From NCBI RefSeq assembly GCF_900116195.1, contig NZ_FOZW01000001.1, positions 620,001 to 684,000 of the forward strand: a stretch of DNA of 64,000 nt. Direction: 5' to 3'. A program made the translations under genes and the position numbers. Below the pieces are notes generated by a model, which saw nothing but the letters and a program-made list of their open reading frames with translations, was not told the origin of the DNA and did not search any database. This document shows positions 32,474 to 41,662 of this stretch, piece after piece. The DNA comes from Alloyangia pacifica. Its GTDB lineage: Bacteria > Pseudomonadota > Alphaproteobacteria > Rhodobacterales > Rhodobacteraceae. Numbering within the stretch: position 1 is the stretch's first letter; each line of letters begins with the position of its first letter.

Positions 32474-33412
32474 TCAGCGCTCCGGCAAGGGGATGAACTC
32501 GGCGTCATCGCCCGGCGGCAGGTGGAAGCGGCCGTTCTGCCAGTCGCCGCGGCGCCAGGCCTCCTTGGCCTCCTCGATGCGCTCCTTCGAGGAGGCAACG
32601 AAGTTCCACCAGATGTAGCGGGGCCCGTTCAGTGTCTCGCCGCCCAGCACCATGACGCGCGCGCCCTGCGGTCCGGCTTTCAGCGACACCCGGTCGCCGG
32701 GGCGAAAGACCATCATCCTCCCGGCCTCGTAGACGGTGCCCGCCTGCTCCACTGCGCCCTCGACCACGTAGACGCCGCGGTCCTCGTGGTCGTCGGGCAT
32801 CGGCAGGCGCGCGCCCGCCTCCAGCACCGCGTCCGCGTAGAACATGTCCGAGAAGGTCTTCACCGGCGCAGCTTCCCCCCAGGCGCGGCCCAGTACCAGC
32901 CGCACGGTCTTGCCCTCGCCTTCCATCACCGGCAACTCTTCCGCCCCGGCGTGAACGAAATCGGCGGCGGCATCCTCGGCCTTCTCGGGCAGCGCAACCC
33001 AGGTCTGGATGCCGAGGAACGGCATGGGGTCGGTCTGGCTGGCATCGTCGGTGCGCTCGGAGTGGGTGATGCCGTGACCGGCCACCATGAGGTTCACCGC
33101 CCCCGGCTCGATCCAGGCGTCGGTGCCCAGAGAGTCGCGGTGGTGCATCCTCCCGCGGAACAGGTAGGAGATTGTCGCGAGGCCGATGTGCGGGTGCGGC
33201 CGCACGTCCATGCCGCGGCTCGGAAGGAACTCCACCGGCCCCATCTGGTCGAAGAAGATGAACGGCCCGACCATCTGGCGGCGCGGCGCGGGCAGCGCCC
33301 GGCGCACCTCGAAGCCGCCAAGGTCCCGCGCGCGCGGCACGATCAGCGTGTCGATGGCATCCACCTCGTTGCCGGTCGGGCAATGCGGCTCCAGTGCAGG
33401 GTTCCAGCTCAT
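32474..33412 (-). CDS. Pirin family protein
   Basis: 312 aa bicupin. Metal ligands are in RPHPHIGLATISYLF (His73, His75) and HGITHSER (His117, Glu119). The second cupin half is degenerate, as usual. Bacterial pirins can act as quercetin 2,3-dioxygenases or as partners of metabolic enzymes. The actual role here is unknown. It is convergent with the bestrophin gene (10-base gap). Confidence 0.92.
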   Translation of the reverse strand: MSWNPALEPHCPTGNEVDAIDTLIVPRARDLGGFEVRRALPAPRRQMVGPFIFFDQMGPVEFLPSRGMDVRPHPHIGLATISYLFRGRMHHRDSLGTDAWIEPGAVNLMVAGHGITHSERTDDASQTDPMPFLGIQTWVALPEKAEDAAADFVHAGAEELPVMEGEGKTVRLVLGRAWGEAAPVKTFSDMFYADAVLEAGARLPMPDDHEDRGVYVVEGAVEQAGTVYEAGRMMVFRPGDRVSLKAGPQGARVMVLGGETLNGPRYIWWNFVASSKERIEEAKEAWRRGDWQNGRFHLPPGDDAEFIPLPER

Positions 33413-33575
33413 GGCATGTCTCCTTTGCTTTGCCCGAAGCTAGCGCGGAATGCCCGGTCTCCCTACGGCGATCTGCGCGCCGATGCTGTGCACCAGCGCA
33501 GCCCGGCTTCCCTTTCCCTGTGTTTCCCTTTCCCTCCCCGGTGCCTATGCTCGCGCCAACCAAGGAGCGCACAGG

Positions 33576-34058
33576 ATGCACGATCTTCTCACCGCGCCGC
33601 ACCGCGCACCCGCGCAATTTTCCGACTGGAAGGCGCTGCTGTCGCTGATCCTCGACAGCTTCGCCTACATGGAGGGACGCATCGATCCGCCCTCCTCGGC
33701 GCACCGGCTGACACCGGACGCCCTGAGCGCGCGGGCCGAGACCGAGCACCTCTATATCGCGGGGTCCCCGCTCACCGCCTGCGCCTTCTTCGCCGAACAG
33801 CCTGATGCGCTCTACATCGGCAAGCTCGCCATCGCCCCCGCCGCACAGGGAAAGGGCTTGGGGCGTGCCTTCCTGATCGAGGCAGAAAGCCTCGCGCGCA
33901 GCCTGGGCCTGCCCCGCCTGCGGCTCGAAACCCGCATCGAGCTGACCCAGAACCACGCAGCCTTTGCGCGCTTCGGCTTCACGCAAACCGCCGAAAAGGC
34001 GCATCCCGGCTTCAGCCGCCCGACCTCGATCACGATGGAAAAGCCGCTCTTTCCCTGA
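33576..34058 (+). CDS. GNAT-family N-acetyltransferase
   Basis: 160 aa from the ATG preceded by AAGGAGCGCACAGG. Motif A is LYIGKLAIAPAAQGKGLGRAFLIEAE (Q-x-x-G-x-G variant QGKGLG), and RLRLETRIELTQNHAAFARFGFTQTAEKAHPGFSRPTSI is motif B in pieces. It looks like the small-molecule acetyltransferase branch. It lies 27 bases before selO and may be co-transcribed with it. Confidence 0.86.
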   Translation: MHDLLTAPHRAPAQFSDWKALLSLILDSFAYMEGRIDPPSSAHRLTPDALSARAETEHLYIAGSPLTACAFFAEQPDALYIGKLAIAPAAQGKGLGRAFLIEAESLARSLGLPRLRLETRIELTQNHAAFARFGFTQTAEKAHPGFSRPTSITMEKPLFP

Positions 34059-34085
34059 GAGCCCATCCTGCCTATCTGGTATGTC

Positions 34086-35504
34086 ATGACCCTTTCGATC
34101 CCCTTCGACAACAGCTACGCCCGCCTGCCCGACAGCTTCTACGCGCGGCTGACCCCCGCCCGCGTCGCAGCGCCCGAGCTCATCGCCTTCAACATGCCCC
34201 TTGCCGAGGAGCTTGGCATCAGCGGCACGGACGATCCGCTGCTCGCGGCGATCTTCGGCGGCAACACGCTGCCCGAGGGGGCCGACGCGCTGGCGCAGAT
34301 CTACGCCGGGCACCAGTTCGGCGGGTTTTCCCCTCAGCTCGGCGACGGAAGGGCGCTGTTGCTCGGCGAAGTGATCGACCGCAGCGGCACCCGGCGCGAC
34401 ATCCAGCTCAAGGGCTCCGGCCCCACGCCCTTCTCCCGCCGCGGCGACGGGCGGGCGGCACTTGGCCCGGTCTTGCGCGAATACCTGCTGTCCGAGGCGA
34501 TGCATGCGCTCGGCGTGCCGACCACCCGTGCGCTCGCTGCCGTCCGCACCGGCGAGGATGTCTACCGCGAGACCATCCTGCCCGGCGCGGTCTTCACCCG
34601 CGTCGCCTCCAGCCACATCCGCGTCGGCACTTTCCAGCTCTTCGCCTCGCGGCAGCAGTACCCCGAGCTTCAGCAGCTCTTCGAGTACACCCGAGACCGG
34701 CACTACCCCGAGACGAAGACACCCGGCGAGTTGCTGGCCGCCGTCTGCCAGAGGCAGGCCGCGCTGGTGGCGCAGTGGATGTCCCTCGGCTTCATCCACG
34801 GGGTGATGAACACCGACAATTGCACCCTCTCGGGCGAGACCATCGACTACGGTCCCTGCGCCTTCATGGACCAGTATCACCCCGACACGGTCTATTCCTC
34901 GATCGACCAGCACGGGCGCTACGCCTACCAGGCGCAAGCCGACATCATCGTGTGGAACATGGCGCAGCTCGCCACCGCCATGGTGCCGCTGGTGCAGGAT
35001 CAGGACGCGGCTGTCAGCGAGTTCACCGAGATCATCAATGCCATGCCGAACCTCATCCGGGGAGAATGGCTGAACCGCTTCGGCGCCAAGCTCGGCCTCG
35101 CCGCACCGCAGCCCGAGGATGCCCGGCTTATCGCCGACCTGCTGCACATGATGCAGGCGGGCGGTTCGGACTTCACCAACACCTTCCGCGCCCTCGCCAG
35201 CGGCTCGGCCCGCGACGAGATCACCGACCGCGAGAGCTATGATGCCTGGCACGCCCGCTGGCAGGAGCGCATCGCCTCCGAGGCCGCGCCCGAGGCGCGC
35301 ATGCACGCCGTGAACCCCGCCTTCATCGCCCGCAACCACCGCGTCGAGCAGATGATCTCCGCGGCGCTGGAGGGCGACGACAGCCTCTTCCACCACCTGT
35401 GTGCGGTGCTCTCCCGCCCCTACGAGGACCAGCCCGACGCCGAGGAGCTGCGCCGCCCGCCTCTGCCCTCCGAGGTGGTGCAGGCGACGTTCTGCGGCAC
35501 CTGA
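34086..35504 (+). CDS. selO: Protein adenylyltransferase SelO (YdiU/UPF0061)
   Basis: 472 aa pseudokinase-fold enzyme that AMPylates proteins. Family blocks are [58 protein letters not shown] (in parts) and [28 protein letters not shown] with the metal-binding Asn/Asp. The C-terminal ends in TFCGT, with Cys at the place where animal SelO has selenocysteine. In bacteria it responds to oxidative stress. Confidence 0.95.
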   Translation: MTLSIPFDNSYARLPDSFYARLTPARVAAPELIAFNMPLAEELGISGTDDPLLAAIFGGNTLPEGADALAQIYAGHQFGGFSPQLGDGRALLLGEVIDRSGTRRDIQLKGSGPTPFSRRGDGRAALGPVLREYLLSEAMHALGVPTTRALAAVRTGEDVYRETILPGAVFTRVASSHIRVGTFQLFASRQQYPELQQLFEYTRDRHYPETKTPGELLAAVCQRQAALVAQWMSLGFIHGVMNTDNCTLSGETIDYGPCAFMDQYHPDTVYSSIDQHGRYAYQAQADIIVWNMAQLATAMVPLVQDQDAAVSEFTEIINAMPNLIRGEWLNRFGAKLGLAAPQPEDARLIADLLHMMQAGGSDFTNTFRALASGSARDEITDRESYDAWHARWQERIASEAAPEARMHAVNPAFIARNHRVEQMISAALEGDDSLFHHLCAVLSRPYEDQPDAEELRRPPLPSEVVQATFCGT

Positions 35505-35646
35505 GGACCGCAGGCATAACCTTCGAAAGCTCCCGAAAAGGCGCGCAAATCCGCCCATCTGAGGAAATCCCTTCCCCAGCGTCATCGCTTCCGGCAAGCT
35601 GTCGGCGATTTCAACGCACGACATGCACGCAGAAGGGAGCGCAACG

Positions 35647-36378
35647 ATGAGTCTCATGGGCACTCTGGCGAAGGTCGCCATCGGATATGCCGCCGCCCGC
35701 GGCGTCGACCGTCTCTCGGGCGAACAGGGTCTTGGAACGCTGATCGGCGGCAAGGCGCAGATCCCCGGCTCCGAGCCCGGCACCTCGATGCAGGCGCAGA
35801 TGGGCAAGATGTTCGGCGGCAGCGGCAACCCGCTGAGCGCCATCATGGAGCAGCTGCAGAAGAGCGGCCTCGGCACGCTGCCGGGCATGGATCAGGCCGG
35901 ACAGGCGGCCAGCACGGGCATCGCGGGCATGCTCGCGGCGGCGGCGAAGGCGGCTAACATGGGCGGCAAGAACCTCGGCGACATGCTCGACAAGATGAGC
36001 GCGTCGCAGGCCGCCCCCGAGGTCGAGAGCGCCGCCGGGCTGATGCTGCGCGCGATGATCCAGGCCGCCAAGGCCGACGGCGACATCGACGCCGCCGAGA
36101 AAGCTAAGCTCACCGAGACGCTGGGCCCGGATGCCTCGGCCGAGGACATCGCCTTTCTGAAATCCCAGCTCGCCGCCAAGCTCGACCCCGAGGCGCTGGC
36201 CAAGGATACGCCCGACGCGCAGAAGACGCAGGTCTATGCCGCCTCGCTGATGGCGATCACGGTGGACACGCCGAAAGAGGCCGAATACCTTGACCGTCTC
36301 GCCAAGGCGATGGGGCTGCCCGAAACCGCCGTCAACGCATTGCACATGCAGATGGGGCTCCAGCCGCTCTACGCCTGA
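35647..36378 (+). CDS. DUF533/TerB-like protein
   Basis: 243 aa, starting MSLMGTLAKVAIGYAAARGVD. The C-terminal half (AGLMLRAMIQAAKADGDIDAAEKAKLTETL, with the acidic KADGDID) is the DUF533/TerB-like domain also found in YebE. The Gly/Met-rich middle (residues about 40-110) looks like a flexible or membrane-associated linker. Function unknown. It is a stand-alone gene between selO and the exporter. Confidence 0.82.
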   Translation: MSLMGTLAKVAIGYAAARGVDRLSGEQGLGTLIGGKAQIPGSEPGTSMQAQMGKMFGGSGNPLSAIMEQLQKSGLGTLPGMDQAGQAASTGIAGMLAAAAKAANMGGKNLGDMLDKMSASQAAPEVESAAGLMLRAMIQAAKADGDIDAAEKAKLTETLGPDASAEDIAFLKSQLAAKLDPEALAKDTPDAQKTQVYAASLMAITVDTPKEAEYLDRLAKAMGLPETAVNALHMQMGLQPLYA

Positions 36379-36417
36379 CACCCGCCGGGTCTCCCGGCAC
36401 GATTTCCGAAGGCCCGC

Positions 36418-37365
36418 ATGCAGAAACATCCCTACTACGGCCTGGGGCTCGCCGCCCTGGGCGCCATGGTCCTGACGCCCGACACGCTGCTCATGCGCCT
36501 TTCCGGGATGGAAGGCCTGTCGATGCTGGTCTGGCGCGCGCTGGCGCTGGGGGCGATGTTCTGGGCGATCTTCCTCGCCACCGCGCGCGGACCGCGCAAC
36601 CTTCAGCTGCTGCTGACCCGTCCGGGCCTCACGGTGATTGCCTGCCAGAGCGCCAATGCCGCGCTCTTCTCGCTCGGCATCGCTGTCGCCCCGGTGGCGG
36701 TGGTGCTGCTGGCGGTGGCGACCATGCCGGTCTGCGCCGCGGTGCTGTCACGGCTGCTCTATGGCGAGCCCACCAGCCGCGCCACCTGGATCACCATGGC
36801 CGCGGTGCTGTTCGGCATCGGTCTGGCGGTGAGCGGCAAGGGCGACCTCGCGGCCAGCCCCGGCGCCATCGCGGGCGCGCTCTGCGGCTTCGGCGTGGCG
36901 CTCACCCTCGGGCTCAGCTTCGTCACCCTGCGCCATGCCCCGGCCCTGCCGCTGATGCCGGCCATGGGCACCGGGGCGCTGATCGCGGGGGTCTGCGGGC
37001 TGGCCCTGGTCCCGGCGGGCGCGCTGACCGAAGGCCACGTGCTGCCGATCCTCGCCACCGGCGTGGTGATCCTGCCGGTGTCCTTCTTCTGCCTTAGCTC
37101 GGCCTCGCGCCATACGGCGGCGGCCAATGTCAGCCTGCTGATGCTGCTGGAAACGGTGCTCGGCCCGGTCTGGGTCTGGGCCTTCCTCGACGAAGCTCCG
37201 ACCCCGCGCATGCTGCTCGGCGGTGGCCTCGTGGTCGCCAGCCTCGCGCTTTACATCCTCAGCACACGCCGCCGCGCCGCCCGCACGCCCGCGGCTTCTT
37301 CTCTTTCCAAATACGCTGGGGGTGAGGCGCGCAGCGCCGAGGGGGCAAAGCCCCCTCTCTCCTGA
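36418..37365 (+). CDS. DMT-superfamily (EamA) transporter with a repeat-derived C-terminus
   Basis: 315 aa with about ten transmembrane helices and two EamA halves (first ends VLFGIGLAVSGKGD, second WAFLDEAPTPRMLLGGGLVVASLALYILS). After residue 290 the reading frame runs into dispersed repeat copy C. The last 24 residues or so (AASSLSKYAGGEARSAEGAKPP) and the stop codon come from that repeat. The native end was probably near RRRAART. Substrate unknown. Confidence 0.85.
   Translation: MQKHPYYGLGLAALGAMVLTPDTLLMRLSGMEGLSMLVWRALALGAMFWAIFLATARGPRNLQLLLTRPGLTVIACQSANAALFSLGIAVAPVAVVLLAVATMPVCAAVLSRLLYGEPTSRATWITMAAVLFGIGLAVSGKGDLAASPGAIAGALCGFGVALTLGLSFVTLRHAPALPLMPAMGTGALIAGVCGLALVPAGALTEGHVLPILATGVVILPVSFFCLSSASRHTAAANVSLLMLLETVLGPVWVWAFLDEAPTPRMLLGGGLVVASLALYILSTRRRAARTPAASSLSKYAGGEARSAEGAKPPLS
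37294..37358 (+). repeat. Dispersed intergenic repeat, copy C, inside a coding frame
   Basis: The signature GCTTCTTCTCTTTCCAAATACGC-type head is followed by TGGGGGTGAG, a GGCGC/GCGCC hairpin and a GAGGGGGC-AAA-GCCCCCTC hairpin. It matches copy B in inverse orientation. Here it supplies the end of the upstream transporter frame. Confidence 0.8.
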
Positions 37366-37410
37366 TCCTCCGCCCGCGCCAGCCTTTGCCGTGCGGGCGT
37401 GACGCCGGGG

Positions 37411-38127
37411 TCAGCCGACCAGAAGGTTGACCCGCCGGTTCTGCTTGCCCTTGTTCTCGATCTTGCCGAGCCGCAGCTCGCCGATCTCGCCGGTGCGCGC
37501 CACATGGGTGCCACCGCAGGGCTGCAAGTCGATCTGGGCCCCGCCTTCGCCGATCCGCACCAGCCGGATCCGCCCGGCTCCGCGCGGCGGCTGCACGCTC
37601 ATGGTCTTCACCAGCTCGGGGTTGGCATCGAGCTCGGCCTCGGTGATCCAGCTCTCCGACACCGGCAGGTCCTGCGCGACGAAATCGTTCAGCATCGCCT
37701 CCAGCGCCTCGCGGTCCTCGGGCGATTCGGGCATGAGGAAATCCAGCCTGCCCTTGGCGGCGCTGATCTGCCCGCCGGTAACCGGCAACGGCAGGGCGAC
37801 CGACAGCAGGTGCAGCGCCGTGTGCACGCGCATGTGCTTGTGGCGGCGCTCCCAGTCGATCAGCTGCGTGACCTTGGCACCGACATAGGGCAGCGGCTTG
37901 GGCTCGGCCGGGACCAGCACGATCGTCTCGCCCTCGCCCTTCACCGCCGTCGCGATCTCGATCTCGCCGCCGGGCCAGCGCAGCCGGCCGCTGTCACCGG
38001 GCTGGCCGCCGCTGGTGGCATAAAAGAGCGAGGCATCGAGCACGATGCCACCCTCTTCGGTGAGGGCCAGGACCTCGCCCGGCGCCTCGCGGCGATAGGC
38101 ATCCTCAAGGAACAGGCGTTCCGTCAA
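37411..38127 (-). CDS. Alanyl-tRNA editing protein (AlaX type)
   Basis: 238 aa. Zinc ligands of the second AlaRS-related editing domain are present: VHTALHLL (His102, His106) and QPCGGTHVART (Cys204, His208). FYATSGGQPGDSG is the conserved N-terminal part of AlaX-M. It deacylates mischarged Ser- or Gly-tRNA-Ala in trans. It follows the MscS-type gene by nine bases and is the last gene of the trgA-trgB-cysK-mscS-alaX unit. Confidence 0.92.
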   Translation of the reverse strand: MTERLFLEDAYRREAPGEVLALTEEGGIVLDASLFYATSGGQPGDSGRLRWPGGEIEIATAVKGEGETIVLVPAEPKPLPYVGAKVTQLIDWERRHKHMRVHTALHLLSVALPLPVTGGQISAAKGRLDFLMPESPEDREALEAMLNDFVAQDLPVSESWITEAELDANPELVKTMSVQPPRGAGRIRLVRIGEGGAQIDLQPCGGTHVARTGEIGELRLGKIENKGKQNRRVNLLVG

Positions 38128-38136
38128 CTCACTCTC

Positions 38137-40572
38137 CTACTCGTCTTCCGGACCGACGGTCGGAAAGGCCTCGCCTCCGCCATCGGTTGTCTTGTTCTGC
38201 GCGCCGGACGCCTTGAATTCTTGGTCGGAGCCCCGCTCCGCATCGCTGTCCTGCCGCTTCTGCTGAGGCGGATACAGGCTTTCGGGGTTGCGCAGCCAGA
38301 TGTCACGCTGCGCAAAGGGCACCTCGATCCCTTCGGCCACGAAGCGCGCGTTGATCTCGTGGTTGAAGTCCGACAGGATTTTCACCTTCTGGTTCACGTC
38401 CCGGACGATGGCACGGATCTCGAATTCCAGCGAGTCCGCCCCGAAGCGGGCAAAGACAACCGAAGGTTCGGGGTTGAGCAGCACCATGTCATGCTCGCGC
38501 ACGATCCGCAGAAGGATCTCCTCGACCTTGCGCGTGTCCGAGCCGTAGGCGACGCCGACGGTGGTGAAGACCCGGCCGATGACATTGCCCCGGGTGAAGT
38601 TGGTCACCGTCCCCGAGATGAAATCGGAGTTCGGCACGATCACGTCGGTGCGGTCGAAGGTCTCGATCCGCGTTGCACGCACCGAGATGTCCTTGACGAT
38701 GCCCATGTTCGGGCCGACCTCGATCCAGTCGCCCTGGCTGATCGGCCGTTCGATCAGCAGGATGATCCCCGACACGAAGTTCTGCACGATGTTCTGCAGG
38801 CCGAAACCGATCCCGACCGAGAGCGCCGAGATGACGTAGCCGAGCGCGGTGAGGTTGATCCCCGCAGCGGTGATCGCCATGACCGCCGCCAGCATGACCC
38901 CGGCGTAGCCGAGGCCCGAGATCACCGCGTTCTGTCCGCCGATGTCGAGCTTGGTCTTGGGCAGAATCGAGCTGCGCAGCCCGCTCTGCAACAATCGCGT
39001 GACGCCGTAGCCGACGGCGAAGACCACCAGCATGGTCAGGAAACTGGTCGGCGAGATCCGCGCATCGCCCAGCAGGAAGCCTTCCTGGAAGCGCGCCCAG
39101 AGTTCAGTCAGGTCGGCAACCCGCGCGCCCCAGATCAACGCCAGCATCGGCAGCGCCAGAAGGATCAGCACGACCCCGGCCAGCACGGTGATCAGGCTGT
39201 CGTCGGGGTCCTTGCGGGTGATCAGCGCGTAGAGATCCTTGATGAAGCGCTGCAGCACCAGCACCAGCGCCAGCAGCGACAGGGACTGCACCGCCGGGAA
39301 CACCATGCCCTGTCCGACGCGGTGGTAGCCCACCGCCGCCATGATCGGACCAAAGAGCGCCAGCAGCATGGCCAGCCGCCCGATCATCCGCGCCAGTTGC
39401 ATGCGGAAGGTCGAGCCCTCGAGCAGCGTGCCCTCTCCCTCCTCGGGCTCCTCGTGGCTCAGCCCCGACAGGATATAGCCGAGACGGAACAGCATCAGCG
39501 CCGAAAGCACGATCAGCGGGAAGTCGAGAACCGCGTTGGTCTCGTCCGAGAACTCGAAGATCTGCGACAGCGTCTGCCCCATGCCGCGCAGCACGAAGAG
39601 CAGCGCCAGCACCGACGAATAGAGCCAGGCCTCGGTGCGCTGCCAGTTCGGCAGCGGCATGGTGGCAATGTCATCGTCGCTGTTGAAGCTCTCGCCGGCA
39701 AGCCAGCGGATGTAGAGCAGCACCAGCCCCCAGATCGGCACCGAGTACATCACCACCGTGAGGTTGGTGCCCGGCAGGCCGGAGATGGTCGCCGCCACCA
39801 CCAGCAGGATGAGGCCGCCAAGCGGCACGACGATCGAGCCCAGCGAGGCCAGGAACCGCCAAACGCCGGTGCCGCGACGGGTCCGGCGGCGCAGCCATTC
39901 CTCGATCCGCCGCACCCAGCTTGGCCCCCGGATCACCAGGAGCGCCGAGAGCCCGACGAGAAGGATAATGATCGGCAGGTTCTCGCGCGCAGCGGCACGC
40001 TGGTTTTCGGAGGCCACGTTGTCGCGGACCTCCTGAACCAGCGACTCGCCGGCAGCAGCCACGTCATTCGCCGCGGGCCCCCAGAGCTGCCAGTTCAGCG
40101 GCGAAGGTCCCAGCGTGAGCAGACGGCTGGTCTGCATCTCGCGGATCTTCGTGTCGATTTCGCCGATCAGCCCGTTGGCCTGGGTAAAGGCCTCCTGTGC
40201 ACGGCGCACCGGGGCCTGGGCATTCGAGAGCTGTTCGGTGAGGTCGGCGCGGCGCTGCGCGATATCCTCGGCCTCGGACTCGCCTTCGGCAGGCGCCGGA
40301 CCGAGCGTATCGAGCTGCTGCTGCAGCGTTTCGATCCGCGACGCGTTGGTGCTTTCGGCCCGCAGGAAGCTGTCGCGCCACCCTGCGATGTCGCTGCGCA
40401 GGTCCTCGTATTGCTTGACGGTAACGTCTTCGCCGTCGAGCAGCCCGTCGGCCTGCTTCGCGAGCGTCCCCCAGGTCTCATAGTCGATGTCCTGGGCCTG
40501 CGCGACCGCAAGGGTCGCGCAGAGGATCGTCACTGCGCAGGCGGCAAGAAGGCGCCGGATCAGGGCAATCAT
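38137..40572 (-). CDS. Large mechanosensitive channel (DUF3772-MscS)
   Basis: 811 aa. A signal peptide (LIRRLLAACAVTILCATLAVAQAQ) leads a periplasmic coiled-coil DUF3772-type domain (about 30-200). Roughly ten transmembrane helices and a C-terminal MscS domain follow (VGIGFGLQNIVQNFVSGIILLIERPISQGDWIEVG in pieces, RATRIETFDRTDVIVPNSDFISGTVTNFTRGN). The tail is Asp/Glu/Lys-rich. It resembles MscK-like channels of proteobacteria. Its ATG overlaps the cysK stop by four bases, unusual for a channel. Confidence 0.9.
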   Translation of the reverse strand: MIALIRRLLAACAVTILCATLAVAQAQDIDYETWGTLAKQADGLLDGEDVTVKQYEDLRSDIAGWRDSFLRAESTNASRIETLQQQLDTLGPAPAEGESEAEDIAQRRADLTEQLSNAQAPVRRAQEAFTQANGLIGEIDTKIREMQTSRLLTLGPSPLNWQLWGPAANDVAAAGESLVQEVRDNVASENQRAAARENLPIIILLVGLSALLVIRGPSWVRRIEEWLRRRTRRGTGVWRFLASLGSIVVPLGGLILLVVAATISGLPGTNLTVVMYSVPIWGLVLLYIRWLAGESFNSDDDIATMPLPNWQRTEAWLYSSVLALLFVLRGMGQTLSQIFEFSDETNAVLDFPLIVLSALMLFRLGYILSGLSHEEPEEGEGTLLEGSTFRMQLARMIGRLAMLLALFGPIMAAVGYHRVGQGMVFPAVQSLSLLALVLVLQRFIKDLYALITRKDPDDSLITVLAGVVLILLALPMLALIWGARVADLTELWARFQEGFLLGDARISPTSFLTMLVVFAVGYGVTRLLQSGLRSSILPKTKLDIGGQNAVISGLGYAGVMLAAVMAITAAGINLTALGYVISALSVGIGFGLQNIVQNFVSGIILLIERPISQGDWIEVGPNMGIVKDISVRATRIETFDRTDVIVPNSDFISGTVTNFTRGNVIGRVFTTVGVAYGSDTRKVEEILLRIVREHDMVLLNPEPSVVFARFGADSLEFEIRAIVRDVNQKVKILSDFNHEINARFVAEGIEVPFAQRDIWLRNPESLYPPQQKRQDSDAERGSDQEFKASGAQNKTTDGGGEAFPTVGPEDE

Positions 40573-41603
40573 ACGTCCTCGAAGACGCCGGGGATCGAAG
40601 CGGGCGAGCGGTCGAGCCAGTTCGGCACCGGCAGGTCACGCGAGCGCAGGAAACTCGGGTTGAACAGCTTGGACTGGTAGCGCGTGCCGTAGTCGCAGAG
40701 CACGGTGACGATGGTGTGACCCGGGCCCATCTCCTTGGCCATGCGGATCGCGCCCGCCACGTTGATGCCCGACGAGCCGCCGACGCAGAGACCTTCCTCG
40801 GAGAGCAGGTCGAAGACCACCGGCAGCGCCTCGGCATCGGGCACCTGGTAGGCGAAATCGGGGGTGAAACCCTCGAGGTTGGCGGTGATCCGCCCCTGGC
40901 CGATCCCCTCGGTGATCGAGTCGCCCTCGGACTTCAGCTCGCCGTGCTTGTAGTAGTTGTAAAGCGCCGCGCCCATCGGATCGGCGAGGCCGATCTTCAC
41001 ACCCTTCGGCTGCAGCGCGCCCGCAACACCGGCCAGCGTGCCGCCCGAGCCCACCGCGCAGATGAAGCCATCGACCTTGCCGCCGGTCTGTTCCCAGATC
41101 TCGGGGCCGGTGGTTTCCACGTGGGCCTGCCGGTTGGCGACGTTGTCGAACTGGTTGGCCCAGATCGCGCCGTGCTTCTCGGTTTTCGCCAGCTGCTCGG
41201 CCAGACGGCCCGAGTAGCGCACGTAGTTGTTGGGGTTGCGGTAGGGCGCCGCCGGGACCTGCACCAGCTCGGCACCGGCGAGACGGATCATGTCCTTCTT
41301 TTCCTGAGACTGGGTCTCGGGAATCACGATCACCGTGCGGAAGCCCATGGATGCGCCGACCAGCGCGAGACCGATGCCGGTGTTGCCCGCGGTGCCCTCG
41401 ACGATGGTGCCGCCGGGTTCCAGCAGACCCTTCTCCATCGCGTCCTTGATGATGAACAGCGCCGCGCGGTCCTTCACCGACTGGCCCGGGTTCATGAACT
41501 CGGCCTTGGCGAGGATCTCGCACCCCGTCATCTCGCTGGCCTTCTTCAGCCGGATCATCGGGGTATGCCCGACGGCCTGCGCCAGATCCTGTGCCACGCG
41601 CAT
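40569..41603 (-). CDS. cysK: Cysteine synthase A (O-acetylserine sulfhydrylase)
   Basis: 344 aa PLP enzyme. The Schiff-base Lys is in NPGQSVKDRAALFII and the phosphate loop is GTAGNTGIGLALV. GSGGTLAGVAGAL and CVGGSSGINVAGAI are further family blocks. It forms cysteine from O-acetylserine and sulfide. The start MRVAQDLAQAVGHTPMIRLKK is chosen because upstream residues overlap trgB. It sits between trgB and the channel gene, as in the tellurite-resistance locus described for Rhodobacter sphaeroides. Confidence 0.94.
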   Translation of the reverse strand: MRVAQDLAQAVGHTPMIRLKKASEMTGCEILAKAEFMNPGQSVKDRAALFIIKDAMEKGLLEPGGTIVEGTAGNTGIGLALVGASMGFRTVIVIPETQSQEKKDMIRLAGAELVQVPAAPYRNPNNYVRYSGRLAEQLAKTEKHGAIWANQFDNVANRQAHVETTGPEIWEQTGGKVDGFICAVGSGGTLAGVAGALQPKGVKIGLADPMGAALYNYYKHGELKSEGDSITEGIGQGRITANLEGFTPDFAYQVPDAEALPVVFDLLSEEGLCVGGSSGINVAGAIRMAKEMGPGHTIVTVLCDYGTRYQSKLFNPSFLRSRDLPVPNWLDRSPASIPGVFEDV

Positions 41604-41662
41604 GGGTCTCTCCACTTCGTTCCTTCGTTGGAGGTCAGGTGTAGGGCGGACGCCGGGTGAAC

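Noticed and set aside
32505-35888. A 1127-codon open frame on the minus strand
   Set aside because: Antisense shadow of selO and an acetyltransferase, running into the pirin gene out of frame. No coding pattern.
37399-40680. A 1093-codon open frame on the plus strand
   Set aside because: It is the antisense shadow of the MscS-type channel, cysK end and alaX genes. It is rich in His/Arg/Gln, has no similarity, and is the kind of long spurious frame expected at high GC.
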